DNA of 64,000 nucleotides, taken from assembly GCF_033955345.1 (NCBI RefSeq), contig NZ_CP138332.1, positions 5,332,001-5,396,000 of the forward strand. The letters are read 5' to 3'. The notes beneath the pieces were generated by a model. The model made no database searches. It saw nothing but the letters and a program-made list of their open reading frames with translations, and had not been told where the DNA came from. This DNA is from Sphingobacterium bambusae. GTDB taxonomy: Bacteria > Bacteroidota > Bacteroidia > Sphingobacteriales > Sphingobacteriaceae. How positions within the stretch are numbered: position 1 is the stretch's first letter; each line of letters begins with the position of its first letter. Position numbers and translations under genes: made by a program. Positions 24,758 to 32,592 of the stretch are shown piece by piece.

Positions 24758-25435
24758 ATGAAAAAATTAATCGCCTTCAACCTCGTACTTGCAGTAGGTG
24801 CAGGATTGCTAGCCACTGCTGGTAACGTAAATCAGTTTGGTTCAAATTATGCTGAATTAAAGGATTCGGCTTCTGTTGCAAACAATGCTGACTCAGCATT
24901 ATTTGTAAATAAGGTAGATTCTATGTTAGCAGATAGTGTAGACTCGGCGGCTTATGCCTTTACTACTGACTCTGTATTTGCAGATCGTGTAGACTCGGCA
25001 GCGTATGCCTTTACTACTGACTCTGTTTTTGCAGATAGTGCAGACTCGGCGGCTTACGCCTTTACTACCGACTCTTTGTTAGCAGATAGTGTAGACTCGG
25101 CAGCGTATGCCTTTACTACCGACTCTGTATTCGCAGATAGTGTAGACTCGGCGGCTTACGCCTTTTCTACAGACTCTGTATTCGCAGATAGTGTAGACTC
25201 GGCGGCTTATGCCTTTACGACCGACTCTGTGTTTGCAGATAGTATAGACTCAACGGCCTATGCCTTTACAACAGACTCCACTTTAGTAGGTAGTGCAGAC
25301 TCTGCAGTTGTTGCATATATCCCAGCAGAGGAATCTTATGTGAACGAAGTAGCGCCTATTCCGTCAACATCTTTTGTAACTAGACAGCTAGTTAGCTACA
25401 GAAGTGTTGGGATTAAAGACACGGAAATCGCCTAG
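24758..25435 (+). CDS. Secreted protein built from 17-residue repeats
   Basis: 225 residues. An N-terminal hydrophobic segment (4-22) is a likely signal peptide. From residue 61 to 179 there are seven near-identical 17-residue units of the form V-DSAAYAF-TTDS-VFADS. A degenerate unit precedes them (44-60) and another follows (180 on). The last 35 residues ('TSFVTRQLVSYRSVGIKD') are unique. The repeat is acidic and has regular Asp-Ser pairs, so a calcium-binding or fibrous surface protein is possible, but I recognise no family and assign no function. The gene stands alone, with a strong terminator at 25480-25517. Confidence 0.75.
   Translation: MKKLIAFNLVLAVGAGLLATAGNVNQFGSNYAELKDSASVANNADSALFVNKVDSMLADSVDSAAYAFTTDSVFADRVDSAAYAFTTDSVFADSADSAAYAFTTDSLLADSVDSAAYAFTTDSVFADSVDSAAYAFSTDSVFADSVDSAAYAFTTDSVFADSIDSTAYAFTTDSTLVGSADSAVVAYIPAEESYVNEVAPIPSTSFVTRQLVSYRSVGIKDTEIA
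24938..25294 (+). repeat. Seven tandem 51-bp coding repeats
   Basis: Seven 51-bp units encode the 17-residue repeat. Differences between units are mostly silent or conservative (for example TATGCC/TACGCC, GTATTC/GTTTTT). This indicates repeat expansion under selection to keep the protein. Copy number is likely to vary between strains by slippage. Confidence 0.92.
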
Positions 25436-25479
25436 GTTTAGCAAATGAAGATCAATAGCTTGATCAAAATGTATACAGG

Positions 25480-25517
25480 GAGAGCCGATCGCATTGAACG
25501 ATCGGCTCTCTCTTTTT
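25480..25517 (+). terminator. Intrinsic terminator after the repeat-protein gene
   Basis: A perfect 12-bp stem, GAGAGCCGATCG (25480-25491) with 25499-25510, has a 7-base loop and is followed by TCTTTTTT. Confidence 0.9.
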
Positions 25518-25792
25518 TGCTTTTTTTGCTGTTTAAAGCTAGGCGATAGCGGCAGGTAGATGAGTGTTGAAGAAATTGTTTGAAGACAAAAAACAGTTGT
25601 TAATTACAACCTCAGGTTGTAGGATGTGAAAGGTAGAATGCAGACCTTTGTAACGTCTCGTAAGCAGTGTTTTGGTTGACTAAACTTTACGATGATCGCG
25701 GTTCTGTTTCGTGGGGCAGAGCCGCTTTTTTATTATTTCAATCGCCAACACCGGCGAGCTGGATGGTATCTTTTGCAAGCCGCCAAGTCTTT
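25518..25792 (+). other. Gene-free stretch ending in an orphan terminator hairpin
   Basis: No ORF with coding character is visible here. At 25698-25706 and 25717-25725 there is a 9-bp stem (GCGGTTCTG with CAGAGCCGC, one G-U pair) followed by six T, a plus-strand intrinsic terminator. The nearest plus-strand gene already has its own terminator upstream, so this hairpin may end a small RNA. I could not find a convincing promoter for it. Confidence 0.4.
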
Positions 25793-26068
25793 CTATTTCC
25801 CAAAGGCCCAGTCGTAGATTTTGTTTAGTTCGAAAAACTCTTGATCCGGTACAGGATAGCCTTCTGCAAAATGACCCAACATGAGCTTCTCGCCTTTTTT
25901 ATTTTCAATGAGCGCCAACGTGCAATCTTCATTTCCGTTGTGAAAAAGGCCGACACCAACGATCTTATCCTGATGCTTGACCAAGTAGTAAGAAGCACTA
26001 TATAGGCCTTGTATTGTTTTTGTTGTCAATATCGGCTCACCGGTTTTCCTTAAATCTTTCCGCTCCAT
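25793..26068 (-). CDS. Small protein, paralogue of 12556-12867
   Basis: About 91 residues from the ATG at 26068. The frame is open to an ATG at 26143 (116 residues), but the alignment with the paralogue at 12556-12867 begins at the internal start: both reach the shared 'VGVGLF' step at residue 37 or 38. Shared features are 'LVKHQDKIVGVGLF', a Cys followed by 'TLAL', and 'KLM'. No signal peptide or membrane segment is present in the short form. I do not recognise the family and assign no function. It is a monocistronic gene divergent from the pxp operon. Confidence 0.65.
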   Translation of the reverse strand: MERKDLRKTGEPILTTKTIQGLYSASYYLVKHQDKIVGVGLFHNGNEDCTLALIENKKGEKLMLGHFAEGYPVPDQEFFELNKIYDWAFGK

Positions 26069-26215
26069 CAAACTCTTTATTATTGTTTTTACAACAATTA
26101 TACCCATTCTGTATCGTTTGGTAATTTTATTGGATTTCGCCATCTGCTGTGCTCTAGAGGAGGCATGTTATCTCCTTGGAGTAACAGTTTCGCCAGAAAT
26201 GGTTAGCAGATAAAT

Positions 26216-26234
26216 TTTCACGTTAATAGTGAAA
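26216..26234. promoter_or_regulatory. Inverted repeat upstream of the pxp operon
   Basis: TTTCAC and GTGAAA are separated by 7 bp, a perfect 6+6 palindrome 60 bp before the pxpB start. It could be an operator for a dimeric regulator. None is encoded next to it. Confidence 0.35.
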
Positions 26235-26294
26235 CTAAGGTGGTATTTAAGTAGCTTTAAAACGGAACGCACTATCAATTTTTATCGGTAAAGG

Positions 26295-26993
26295 ATGACT
26301 TTTTACGAGAAGCCGCTAATTTATCCATTAGGAGATGCTGCCTTGGTGGTTTCTTTCGGAACAACAGTGGACGAACGGCATAACATGTTGGTTCGCAGCT
26401 TAGATTTAGTATTGACGCAATCTGATATGTTTGGTATCAGGGAGTGCGTTCCCGCATACAGTACATTGACTGTTTACTACGATCCGCTATCCTTGTCTTA
26501 TGATACGGTTTATCAATTTCTGTATCAGCTTGTCGGCAAGCTAGAGATAGAAGAAAGGAAGGTCAAGGAAGAGAAAGTAATACCCGTTTGGTACAACGGC
26601 CCAGATCTGACGGACGTCTCGCAGCATACCGGACTTACTATCGAGGAAATTATCGCGATACATACGGCGAAATGCTACCGTGTTTACATGTTGGGCTTTG
26701 TGCCTGGATTTCCCTATTTGGGTGGAATGGACAAACGATTGGCGACGCCTAGAAAAGCTATACCACGTGTGAAGATACCCGCTGGATCGGTGGGCATCGC
26801 AGGCGAACAAACGGGAATCTATCCATTGGACACGCCGGGTGGTTGGCAAATTATTGGCCAGACACCAATGGTAATGTTTGATATGCGCTTACAAGATCAC
26901 CCGGCACGTGTTGCTGCGGGTGATTTACTGCGCTTTGTGTCTATTGAGGAAGGTGAATTTTGGGATCTTAAAAGAGGCGAAGATGGGCATTAA
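26295..26993 (+). CDS. pxpB: 5-oxoprolinase subunit PxpB (KipI-like)
   Basis: 232 residues of the KipI/PxpB family (allophanate hydrolase subunit 1-like). With PxpA and PxpC it hydrolyses 5-oxoproline (pyroglutamate) to glutamate using ATP. Diagnostic segments are 'YPLGDAALVVSFG' at the N-terminus, 'VYMLGFVPGFPYLGGMDKRL' and 'IPAGSVGIAGEQTGIYPLDTPGGW'. The gene overlaps pxpC by 11 bp, and the order B-C-A followed by an NRAMP-like transporter matches the ycsF/kipI region layout of other bacteria. The assignment is by strong motif agreement and operon context. Confidence 0.94.
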   Translation: MTFYEKPLIYPLGDAALVVSFGTTVDERHNMLVRSLDLVLTQSDMFGIRECVPAYSTLTVYYDPLSLSYDTVYQFLYQLVGKLEIEERKVKEEKVIPVWYNGPDLTDVSQHTGLTIEEIIAIHTAKCYRVYMLGFVPGFPYLGGMDKRLATPRKAIPRVKIPAGSVGIAGEQTGIYPLDTPGGWQIIGQTPMVMFDMRLQDHPARVAAGDLLRFVSIEEGEFWDLKRGEDGH

Positions 26994-27942
26994 AGTAATA
27001 CAGGCAGGCCTTTTGACGACTGTACAAGATTTGGGTAGGTTTGGCCTTCAGCGGTATGGCATGGTGGTTAGTGGGGCAATGGACGGTTTGGCCTTACGTT
27101 TGGGAAACATGCTGCTGGGTAATGATGAAAACGAAGCCGCTTTGGAATGTACCATGGTTGGTCCGCGCCTGTTGTTTGAAGAACGACGACGGATAGTCTT
27201 GACTGGGGGAGACCTCTCTGCCGCACTGGACGGCGTGGCCGTTCCGATGTGGAAACCAATATCTGTGCATGCGGGAAGCATACTTTCCTTTGGCAAGGCC
27301 GTGCATGGCTGCCGCTGTTATATTTGCTTTGACAGGGGGCTTGCCATAGAGACTTTGATGGGAAGTAAGTCCACCTATCTGCGCGCCAAGATTGGCGGAT
27401 GGAAGGGTAGGGCATTGCAGAAAGGTGACCGTATTCCTTTTCAGTATGTAGATGAAAAAGAGTCGACAGACCTTCGATGGCGATTAGGGCATATTGGCTA
27501 CCCCGATCTTTCCCAGCGTAGCATCCGTGTGATAGAAGGTCCCCATTATGCACAATTCGATCAGAGGAGTCGGGAAGATTTCCTGAACATATCATTTTTG
27601 ATTAGCAACGAATCGGATCGTATGGGGTATCGCTTGGCATCAGCAGCTCTGCGATTAACACTACCCATCGAATTGTTATCTTCAGCGGTAACGTTTGGGA
27701 CAATACAGGTTCCGCCTCAAGGTCAGCCAATCGTGTTGATGGCAGACCATCCGACGACGGGAGGGTATCCGATTATCGGTCAAGTAATCGAAGCCGACTT
27801 GCCGTTGCTTGCACAATTACAACCGCAAGATAGTATTCGTTTTGAACGGGTTACGGTGGCAGATGCTCAACAAATTGTAAAGGATCGTCATCAGCAGATA
27901 CAAGAATTAAAAATATCTATAGCCTTAAAATATGAAAAATAA
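26983..27942 (+). CDS. pxpC: 5-oxoprolinase subunit PxpC (KipA-like)
   Basis: 319 residues of the KipA/PxpC family (biotin-dependent carboxyltransferase-like, allophanate hydrolase subunit 2-like). I start it at the ATG at 26983, since the family begins 'MGIKVIQAGLLTTVQDLGR'. The open frame reaches back to 26878 but that lies inside pxpB. 'DHPTTGGYPIIGQVIEADLP' near the C-terminus is a strong family mark. It overlaps pxpB at one end and pxpA at the other by 11 bp, so the three are translationally coupled. It provides part of the ATP-dependent 5-oxoproline ring-opening complex. Confidence 0.94.
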   Translation: MGIKVIQAGLLTTVQDLGRFGLQRYGMVVSGAMDGLALRLGNMLLGNDENEAALECTMVGPRLLFEERRRIVLTGGDLSAALDGVAVPMWKPISVHAGSILSFGKAVHGCRCYICFDRGLAIETLMGSKSTYLRAKIGGWKGRALQKGDRIPFQYVDEKESTDLRWRLGHIGYPDLSQRSIRVIEGPHYAQFDQRSREDFLNISFLISNESDRMGYRLASAALRLTLPIELLSSAVTFGTIQVPPQGQPIVLMADHPTTGGYPIIGQVIEADLPLLAQLQPQDSIRFERVTVADAQQIVKDRHQQIQELKISIALKYEK

Positions 27943-28690
27943 ACGCCGCATTGATTTAAACTGTGATATTGGTGAAAGCTTCGGACCGTGGGTGATGGGT
28001 AATGATGAAGCTATTCTTCCTTATGTTTCTTCTGTAAACATAGCTTGTGGATTTCATGCGGGTGATCCGACCACCATTATGCAGACATTGGCACTAGTAG
28101 CTTCCTATGATTTACGTATTGGGGCACATCCCGGATTTTATGATCGACAGGGATTCGGGAGACGGGAGATACAGATGAGCCCCAAAGAGGTGTATGATTT
28201 AATGGTCTATCAAATTGGGGCATTGATGGGCTGTGTAACCGCACGCGGACTTTCCTTGCATCATGTGAAACCGCATGGAGCACTTTATAATATGGCGGCC
28301 AAGGATGCTTTATTGGCCGATGCAATAGCAACGGCTGTTTACGATGTGAATCCTTCCTTAGCGCTGTATGGGTTATCGGGAAGCGAACTTACGCGGGCAG
28401 GTCTCGGAAAAGGGCTACATGTGTATCATGAAGTTTTTGCCGATCGTACCTATAAGCAGGACGGCACCCTGATGCCGCGTAGTGATAGCAGTGCATTGAT
28501 TAGCGATGACCAACAGGCTATTGAACAAGTGCTGCGCATAGTGGAAAGGGGACACGTGCTGAGCGTCGATGGGAGTAGTGTGGCTATCGAGGCGGATACC
28601 ATTTGTCTTCACGGCGATAACAGCAAGGCCGTGGTTTTTGCTAAGCGTATTGTCGACGTATTGCATGATCATAATATTGAAATAGGATGA
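27932..28690 (+). CDS. pxpA: 5-oxoprolinase subunit PxpA (LamB/YcsF family)
   Basis: 252 residues of the LamB/YcsF family. The N-terminal 'IDLNCDIGESFGPWVMGND' and the following 'NIACGFHAGDPTTI' and 'GAHPGFYDRQGFGRREI' are near-invariant in PxpA. With PxpB and PxpC it forms the prokaryotic 5-oxoprolinase, which clears the spontaneous glutamine-derived damage product and lets the cell use it as a glutamate source. It overlaps pxpC by 11 bp and the transporter gene by 4 bp. Confidence 0.96.
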   Translation: MKNKRRIDLNCDIGESFGPWVMGNDEAILPYVSSVNIACGFHAGDPTTIMQTLALVASYDLRIGAHPGFYDRQGFGRREIQMSPKEVYDLMVYQIGALMGCVTARGLSLHHVKPHGALYNMAAKDALLADAIATAVYDVNPSLALYGLSGSELTRAGLGKGLHVYHEVFADRTYKQDGTLMPRSDSSALISDDQQAIEQVLRIVERGHVLSVDGSSVAIEADTICLHGDNSKAVVFAKRIVDVLHDHNIEIG

Positions 28691-29859
28691 AGAATAAGCG
28701 GACCTCTGTATTAATAGGCGCGGCTTTGTTGATGGCTACCTCAGCCGTAGGCCCCGGTTTTCTAACACAAACAACGGTCTTTACAAAGTCGTTGGGCGCG
28801 AGCTTTGGTTTCGTAATCTTGATATCAATTTTAATTGACATCGGGGTTCAATTGAATATTTGGCGCGTCATCGCCGTCTCTAAAAAAAGGGCACAGGATA
28901 TTGCCAATATGTTATTGCCCGGATTGGGAGGTTTTATTTCATTGCTGATCGTGCTCGGTGGTTTGGCCTTTAATATAGGCAACGTAGGCGGAGCTGGTCT
29001 AGGCCTAGAAGCACTGTTTGGTATGGATGTTACCTATGGAGCAGTTTTAGCGTCGATTATGGCTATCGCGGTGTTTGCCAACAGACAGGCCGGTAAAGCC
29101 ATGGATTTGTTTACACAAATCATGGGATTCATCATGATTCTCGTTATCATTTATGTGGGGATTGTTGCTCATCCTCCGGTAGGTGAGGCAGCTTTGCGTA
29201 CGGTAATGCCGCTGCAGATTGATTTTGTAGCAATCATTACGTTGGTAGGCGGTACAGTAGGAGGTTACATTACGTTTGCTGGCGGACACCGACTGATTGA
29301 TGCTGGCATCACTGGCAGAACGGCGCTACCCCAAGTAGACCGAAGTGCAGTGATGGGGGTATCGGTAGCTTCATTTATACGCATTTTACTTTTTCTTGCA
29401 TCCTTGGGAGTTATCAGTCAGGGCTTATTGATCGATGATGGAAATCCCACGGCGTCGGTATTTAAATTAGCTGCTGGCAACATGGGCTATCGCTTATTTG
29501 GCTTGGTGATGTTTGCGGCTGCGGTTACCTCGGTGATTGGATCTGCTTATACGTCCATTTCATTTATTAAGTCGTTTAGCCCTAAGATTGAAAAAAATGA
29601 AAACTTGCTAATTATACTGTTTATCGCTATTTCTACGATGATATTCGTGACGATTGGCAAACCGGTAGACTTGTTAATTATTGCAGGAGCTGTAAACGGT
29701 GTAATCCTGCCTATAGCGCTTAGCACCATGCTTATTGCTGCATACAAACCAACTATTGTGGGTGATTATAAGCAGCCCATGCTCTTTACCATCATCGGCG
29801 CTATTATTGTTATTGTGATGACTTGTATGAGTGTACAGGTATTTCTTAGATTATGGTAA
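28687..29859 (+). CDS. NRAMP-like transporter of the 5-oxoprolinase operon (YcsG-like)
   Basis: 390 residues with about eleven membrane segments and the NRAMP fold. The metal-binding motifs of true NRAMP transporters are not present: the TM1 'DPGN' position reads 'GPGFLTQTT', and the TM6 'MPH' position is replaced by 'GGHRLIDAG'. The start ATGA overlaps the pxpA stop. The same type of protein (YcsG) accompanies pxpA in other bacteria, so I infer import of 5-oxoproline or a related compound rather than a metal ion. The sequence proves only the family and the missing motifs. Confidence 0.82.
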   Translation: MKNKRTSVLIGAALLMATSAVGPGFLTQTTVFTKSLGASFGFVILISILIDIGVQLNIWRVIAVSKKRAQDIANMLLPGLGGFISLLIVLGGLAFNIGNVGGAGLGLEALFGMDVTYGAVLASIMAIAVFANRQAGKAMDLFTQIMGFIMILVIIYVGIVAHPPVGEAALRTVMPLQIDFVAIITLVGGTVGGYITFAGGHRLIDAGITGRTALPQVDRSAVMGVSVASFIRILLFLASLGVISQGLLIDDGNPTASVFKLAAGNMGYRLFGLVMFAAAVTSVIGSAYTSISFIKSFSPKIEKNENLLIILFIAISTMIFVTIGKPVDLLIIAGAVNGVILPIALSTMLIAAYKPTIVGDYKQPMLFTIIGAIIVIVMTCMSVQVFLRLW

Positions 29860-29966
29860 TGGATGAACTTGGTCAACGTATTAGATATTTGCTAAATCAT
29901 CTTTTTCAGGGATTTTTTTGTCTGTCCTTTGTCTTAACTTGCATACTGAAAACAAACCATCGTTCT

Positions 29967-30662
29967 ATGAAAGCAATCATATCTTTCGTCGCCTTTGTCA
30001 TGCTACTTAGCAATGCAATAGCACAGACGACCGCAGTTAATACGACGTATTTCTTTCCAAAAGACTCGTTATTGTTTACTCGCCAAACAGGTTTCGAGTT
30101 TCAAGACGAAGAAGCCTTTTCCCGCAGCCAATTTGGTAATACAACCATGATCATCCGTGCGGATAGTAAGCAGGGTATCTTTTATTTTGTTTTTAAAAAG
30201 AAACTGAAGCCAGATGGCACCGCAAAAATTGTGCAGGGAGATTCTGATGTCTTGACGGATCATAATCTATACGCCTTCGTGCTTTTGGAAGATCATGGCG
30301 GCTTACTGTTGAAAGCTCGTTTCCAAGACTTTGGAAACCCGGTTTATTGGCCGCAATTTGATTATACAAATTGTTTTGTAGCCGATGTAGATGACGATGG
30401 TTTTCCCGAATTTTACCTAAGCTACATGGGCGATAGCGACGGTCTTGATGCCAAACCCTATAAACAGATTGTTTACTACAACGATGTTGTCGACAAAACA
30501 GTAGCTTGGAAGAAGGCAAAGGCGACGGCATATTATCCATCCGGTAATGAAGAAGATGTATATCACGTTGATTATGATGATGTTTGGAAAGCTATGCCGC
30601 CGAAGATACGTGAACGTAGCACGGATGTTCTAAAGCAACATGCAAAAGTGTGGGAGGAATAA
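29967..30662 (+). CDS. Secreted protein of unknown function
   Basis: About 231 residues from the ATG at 29967, which begins a clean signal peptide ('MKAIISFVAFVMLLSNAIAQ'). The open frame continues upstream to 29853 but into the end of the transporter gene. The mature part is beta-rich and has an Asp-rich loop 'VADVDDDGFPEFYLSYMGD' near residue 145, similar to the calcium-binding loops of FG-GAP or EF-hand-like repeats. I cannot name the family. It sits 107 bp after the transporter and is probably a separate unit. Confidence 0.7.
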   Translation: MKAIISFVAFVMLLSNAIAQTTAVNTTYFFPKDSLLFTRQTGFEFQDEEAFSRSQFGNTTMIIRADSKQGIFYFVFKKKLKPDGTAKIVQGDSDVLTDHNLYAFVLLEDHGGLLLKARFQDFGNPVYWPQFDYTNCFVADVDDDGFPEFYLSYMGDSDGLDAKPYKQIVYYNDVVDKTVAWKKAKATAYYPSGNEEDVYHVDYDDVWKAMPPKIRERSTDVLKQHAKVWEE

Positions 30663-30737
30663 TCGTAAGATAGCTTCATTTTACCTATAGAAAATTCACT
30701 TATTTATAAGAACTTTGTATAGATAAGCGTATTGACT

Positions 30738-31286
30738 ATGGATGTTTTAATGGAGCCTTGGCCGTGGTATATTGCTGGACCGTTAGTGGGTTTGATCATG
30801 CTTGCACTACTGATCTTAGGAAGGAGCTTTGGCTTTTCTTCAAACTTTAGAACGATGTGTGCCGCACTCGGGGCGGGAAAACGTGTCGCATTTTTTAGAT
30901 TCGACTGGCGTTCGCAAAGCTGGAATTTACTGTTTTTAGTGGGGGCCGTTGCTGGTGGTTTTCTAGCAGCTCATTTTTTGGATAATAGCGAAGCTCCTCG
31001 AATTTCGACCGCCACCTTAAATAAGTTAGCTTCTTTGGGAATAGAAACGCCTGTTGTAAGCTACTATCCTGAAGAAATTTTTGATTCCCTGACTGTACAA
31101 AATGTGCTAATATGGGCGTTTGGTGGTCTATTGATCGGATTTGGTAGCCGTTATGCTGGTGGTTGTACTTCCGGCCATGCCATCTCAGGACTTAGCAACC
31201 TCGAAATCCCTTCGCTGATTGCCGTTGTTGGTTTTTTCATTGGCGGTCTTCTCATGGTACATCTTGTTTTTCCAATAATTTTTTAA
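30738..31286 (+). CDS. YeeE/YedE family protein (N-terminal half), sulfur-compound transporter
   Basis: 182 residues from the ATG at 30738. A TTG at 30732 would add only two residues. There are about four membrane segments. The segment 'RYAGGCTSGHAISGLS' carries the conserved cysteine and glycine pattern of YeeE/YedE proteins, which import thiosulfate in Escherichia coli through persulfide-like contacts with conserved cysteines. In this organism the full-length protein is split into two genes, with the other half starting 2 bp downstream. The module continues with TauE/SafE and a CstB-like enzyme. Together they resemble the sulfide and persulfide stress modules of other bacteria. Confidence 0.88.
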   Translation: MDVLMEPWPWYIAGPLVGLIMLALLILGRSFGFSSNFRTMCAALGAGKRVAFFRFDWRSQSWNLLFLVGAVAGGFLAAHFLDNSEAPRISTATLNKLASLGIETPVVSYYPEEIFDSLTVQNVLIWAFGGLLIGFGSRYAGGCTSGHAISGLSNLEIPSLIAVVGFFIGGLLMVHLVFPIIF

Positions 31287-31288
31287 TC

Positions 31289-31699
31289 ATGAAAAGAGCA
31301 ATTTATGTGCTGTTGGGCCTACTCTTTGGTATGGCAATGTATAAAGGAGAAGCTGCTTCTTGGTTTCGAATATTCGAGATGTTCAATTTCCATTCGTTTC
31401 ATATGTATGGCTTTATAGCGAGCGCTTTGTTCGTTGGTGTGGTAGGTGTTTATATGTTAAAACGTATAGGCAGGCAGGCCGATGGCAAACCGATCGTGAT
31501 TGTGCCGAAAGAGAAAACCGTATACCGATATCTGTTAGGAGGCATTATATTTGGTTTAGGCTGGGCACTCGTGGGGGCCTGTCCCGGGCCAATTTTTGTG
31601 CTTATCGGTGCGGGTGTATGGTCTATGGTCGTTGTCGCTGCTTTCGCTTTATTGGGCACCTATCTATATGCCTTGCTCAGAGATAAACTCCCACACTAA
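31289..31699 (+). CDS. YeeE/YedE family protein (C-terminal half, DUF6691 type)
   Basis: 136 residues with about four membrane segments. It has 'GWALVGACPGPIFVLIGAG', the second cysteine-containing loop of the YeeE/YedE fold. It starts 2 bp after the first half, so the two are expected to be made together and to form one transporter. The substrate is probably thiosulfate or a related sulfane-sulfur compound by family, not shown here. TauE/SafE follows 42 bp downstream. Confidence 0.88.
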   Translation: MKRAIYVLLGLLFGMAMYKGEAASWFRIFEMFNFHSFHMYGFIASALFVGVVGVYMLKRIGRQADGKPIVIVPKEKTVYRYLLGGIIFGLGWALVGACPGPIFVLIGAGVWSMVVVAAFALLGTYLYALLRDKLPH

Positions 31700-31741
31700 T
31701 GGAGCGCTGTTCATTGATTTCACAAACCCGTCCTTCGTGAT

Positions 31742-32545
31742 ATGCAGATAGGCTTTGCATTTGCCATTTTGGTAGGTATGACCTTAGGTTTGGTTGGTAG
31801 CGGTGGGACAATATTAACGGTGCCTATTTTGGTATATATCATGGGGGTAGATCCAGTATTGGCAACAACGTATTCGCTATTTGCGGTAGGTACCACAGCT
31901 TTTATCGGCGGGCTGCGTGGATTGCGAAAAGGAGAGGTTGATCTCGCGCACGTTTGTCATTTTGGTATACCTTCCTTGCTATCGGTCTTTTTGACGAGAA
32001 CATTTTTGCTTCCGCTGGTACCCGAAGTCATTTATATAGGCTCATTTAGTATTCATCAAGCGGTAGTTTTGATGTTACTTTTCGCTGTGGTGATGTTGGC
32101 GTCCGCCATATCCATGATTCGTTCAGCTACAAGCCTTTCAATATTGCCCAGTGTACCCTCGGGTAACAATAGAATGACTGTCGGCATTGCCGGTATGTTG
32201 GTGGGTTTTGTTACAGGAGTTGTGGGGGCCGGAGGAGGTTTTCTAATTATTCCCGTATTGGTTAATTTCTTTCATCTATCGATTCGGCGAGCCGTAGCAA
32301 CCTCGTTGCTGATCATTGCGATCAACTCTTTCTTTGGGTTGATGGGCGACTTGGAAAAATTTAGGGACTTTGATTGGTATTTACTTTTGGGGTATACGTT
32401 GTTTACAATTGGAGGCATATTTGCTGGGTTTTCCTTATCAAAGAAGATCAGCAGTAGTTTACTGAAGAAAATTTTTGGCTATTTTATACTTGCTGTGGCC
32501 TTAGCCATCTTGATAACAGAGGTATCGGGTAATCATAATATATAG
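31742..32545 (+). CDS. TauE/SafE family sulfite exporter-like protein
   Basis: 267 residues with about eight membrane segments in two similar halves: 'GLVGSGGTILTVPILVYIMG' near residue 10 and 'GVVGAGGGFLIIPVLVNFF' near residue 160. Each is followed by a 'RAVATSLL'-like step. Members export sulfite or other organosulfonate products. Its placement between the YeeE pair and a persulfide dioxygenase, which produces sulfite, makes sulfite export a good guess. It starts 42 bp after the YeeE half and ends 47 bp before the MBL-rhodanese gene. Confidence 0.9.
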   Translation: MQIGFAFAILVGMTLGLVGSGGTILTVPILVYIMGVDPVLATTYSLFAVGTTAFIGGLRGLRKGEVDLAHVCHFGIPSLLSVFLTRTFLLPLVPEVIYIGSFSIHQAVVLMLLFAVVMLASAISMIRSATSLSILPSVPSGNNRMTVGIAGMLVGFVTGVVGAGGGFLIIPVLVNFFHLSIRRAVATSLLIIAINSFFGLMGDLEKFRDFDWYLLLGYTLFTIGGIFAGFSLSKKISSSLLKKIFGYFILAVALAILITEVSGNHNI

Positions 32546-32592
32546 TTCGGCAATAGGTATTGCCTATTAATTCATAACATAATAGAAGCGTA

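Noticed and set aside
24938..25294. CRISPR-like array
   Set aside because: The repeats are 51 bp, contiguous with no spacers, and lie inside one open frame with conserved reading phase.
27068..27595. Minus-strand open frame of 175 codons inside pxpC
   Set aside because: It is antisense to a gene with clear family motifs and shows no recognisable motif or start context of its own.
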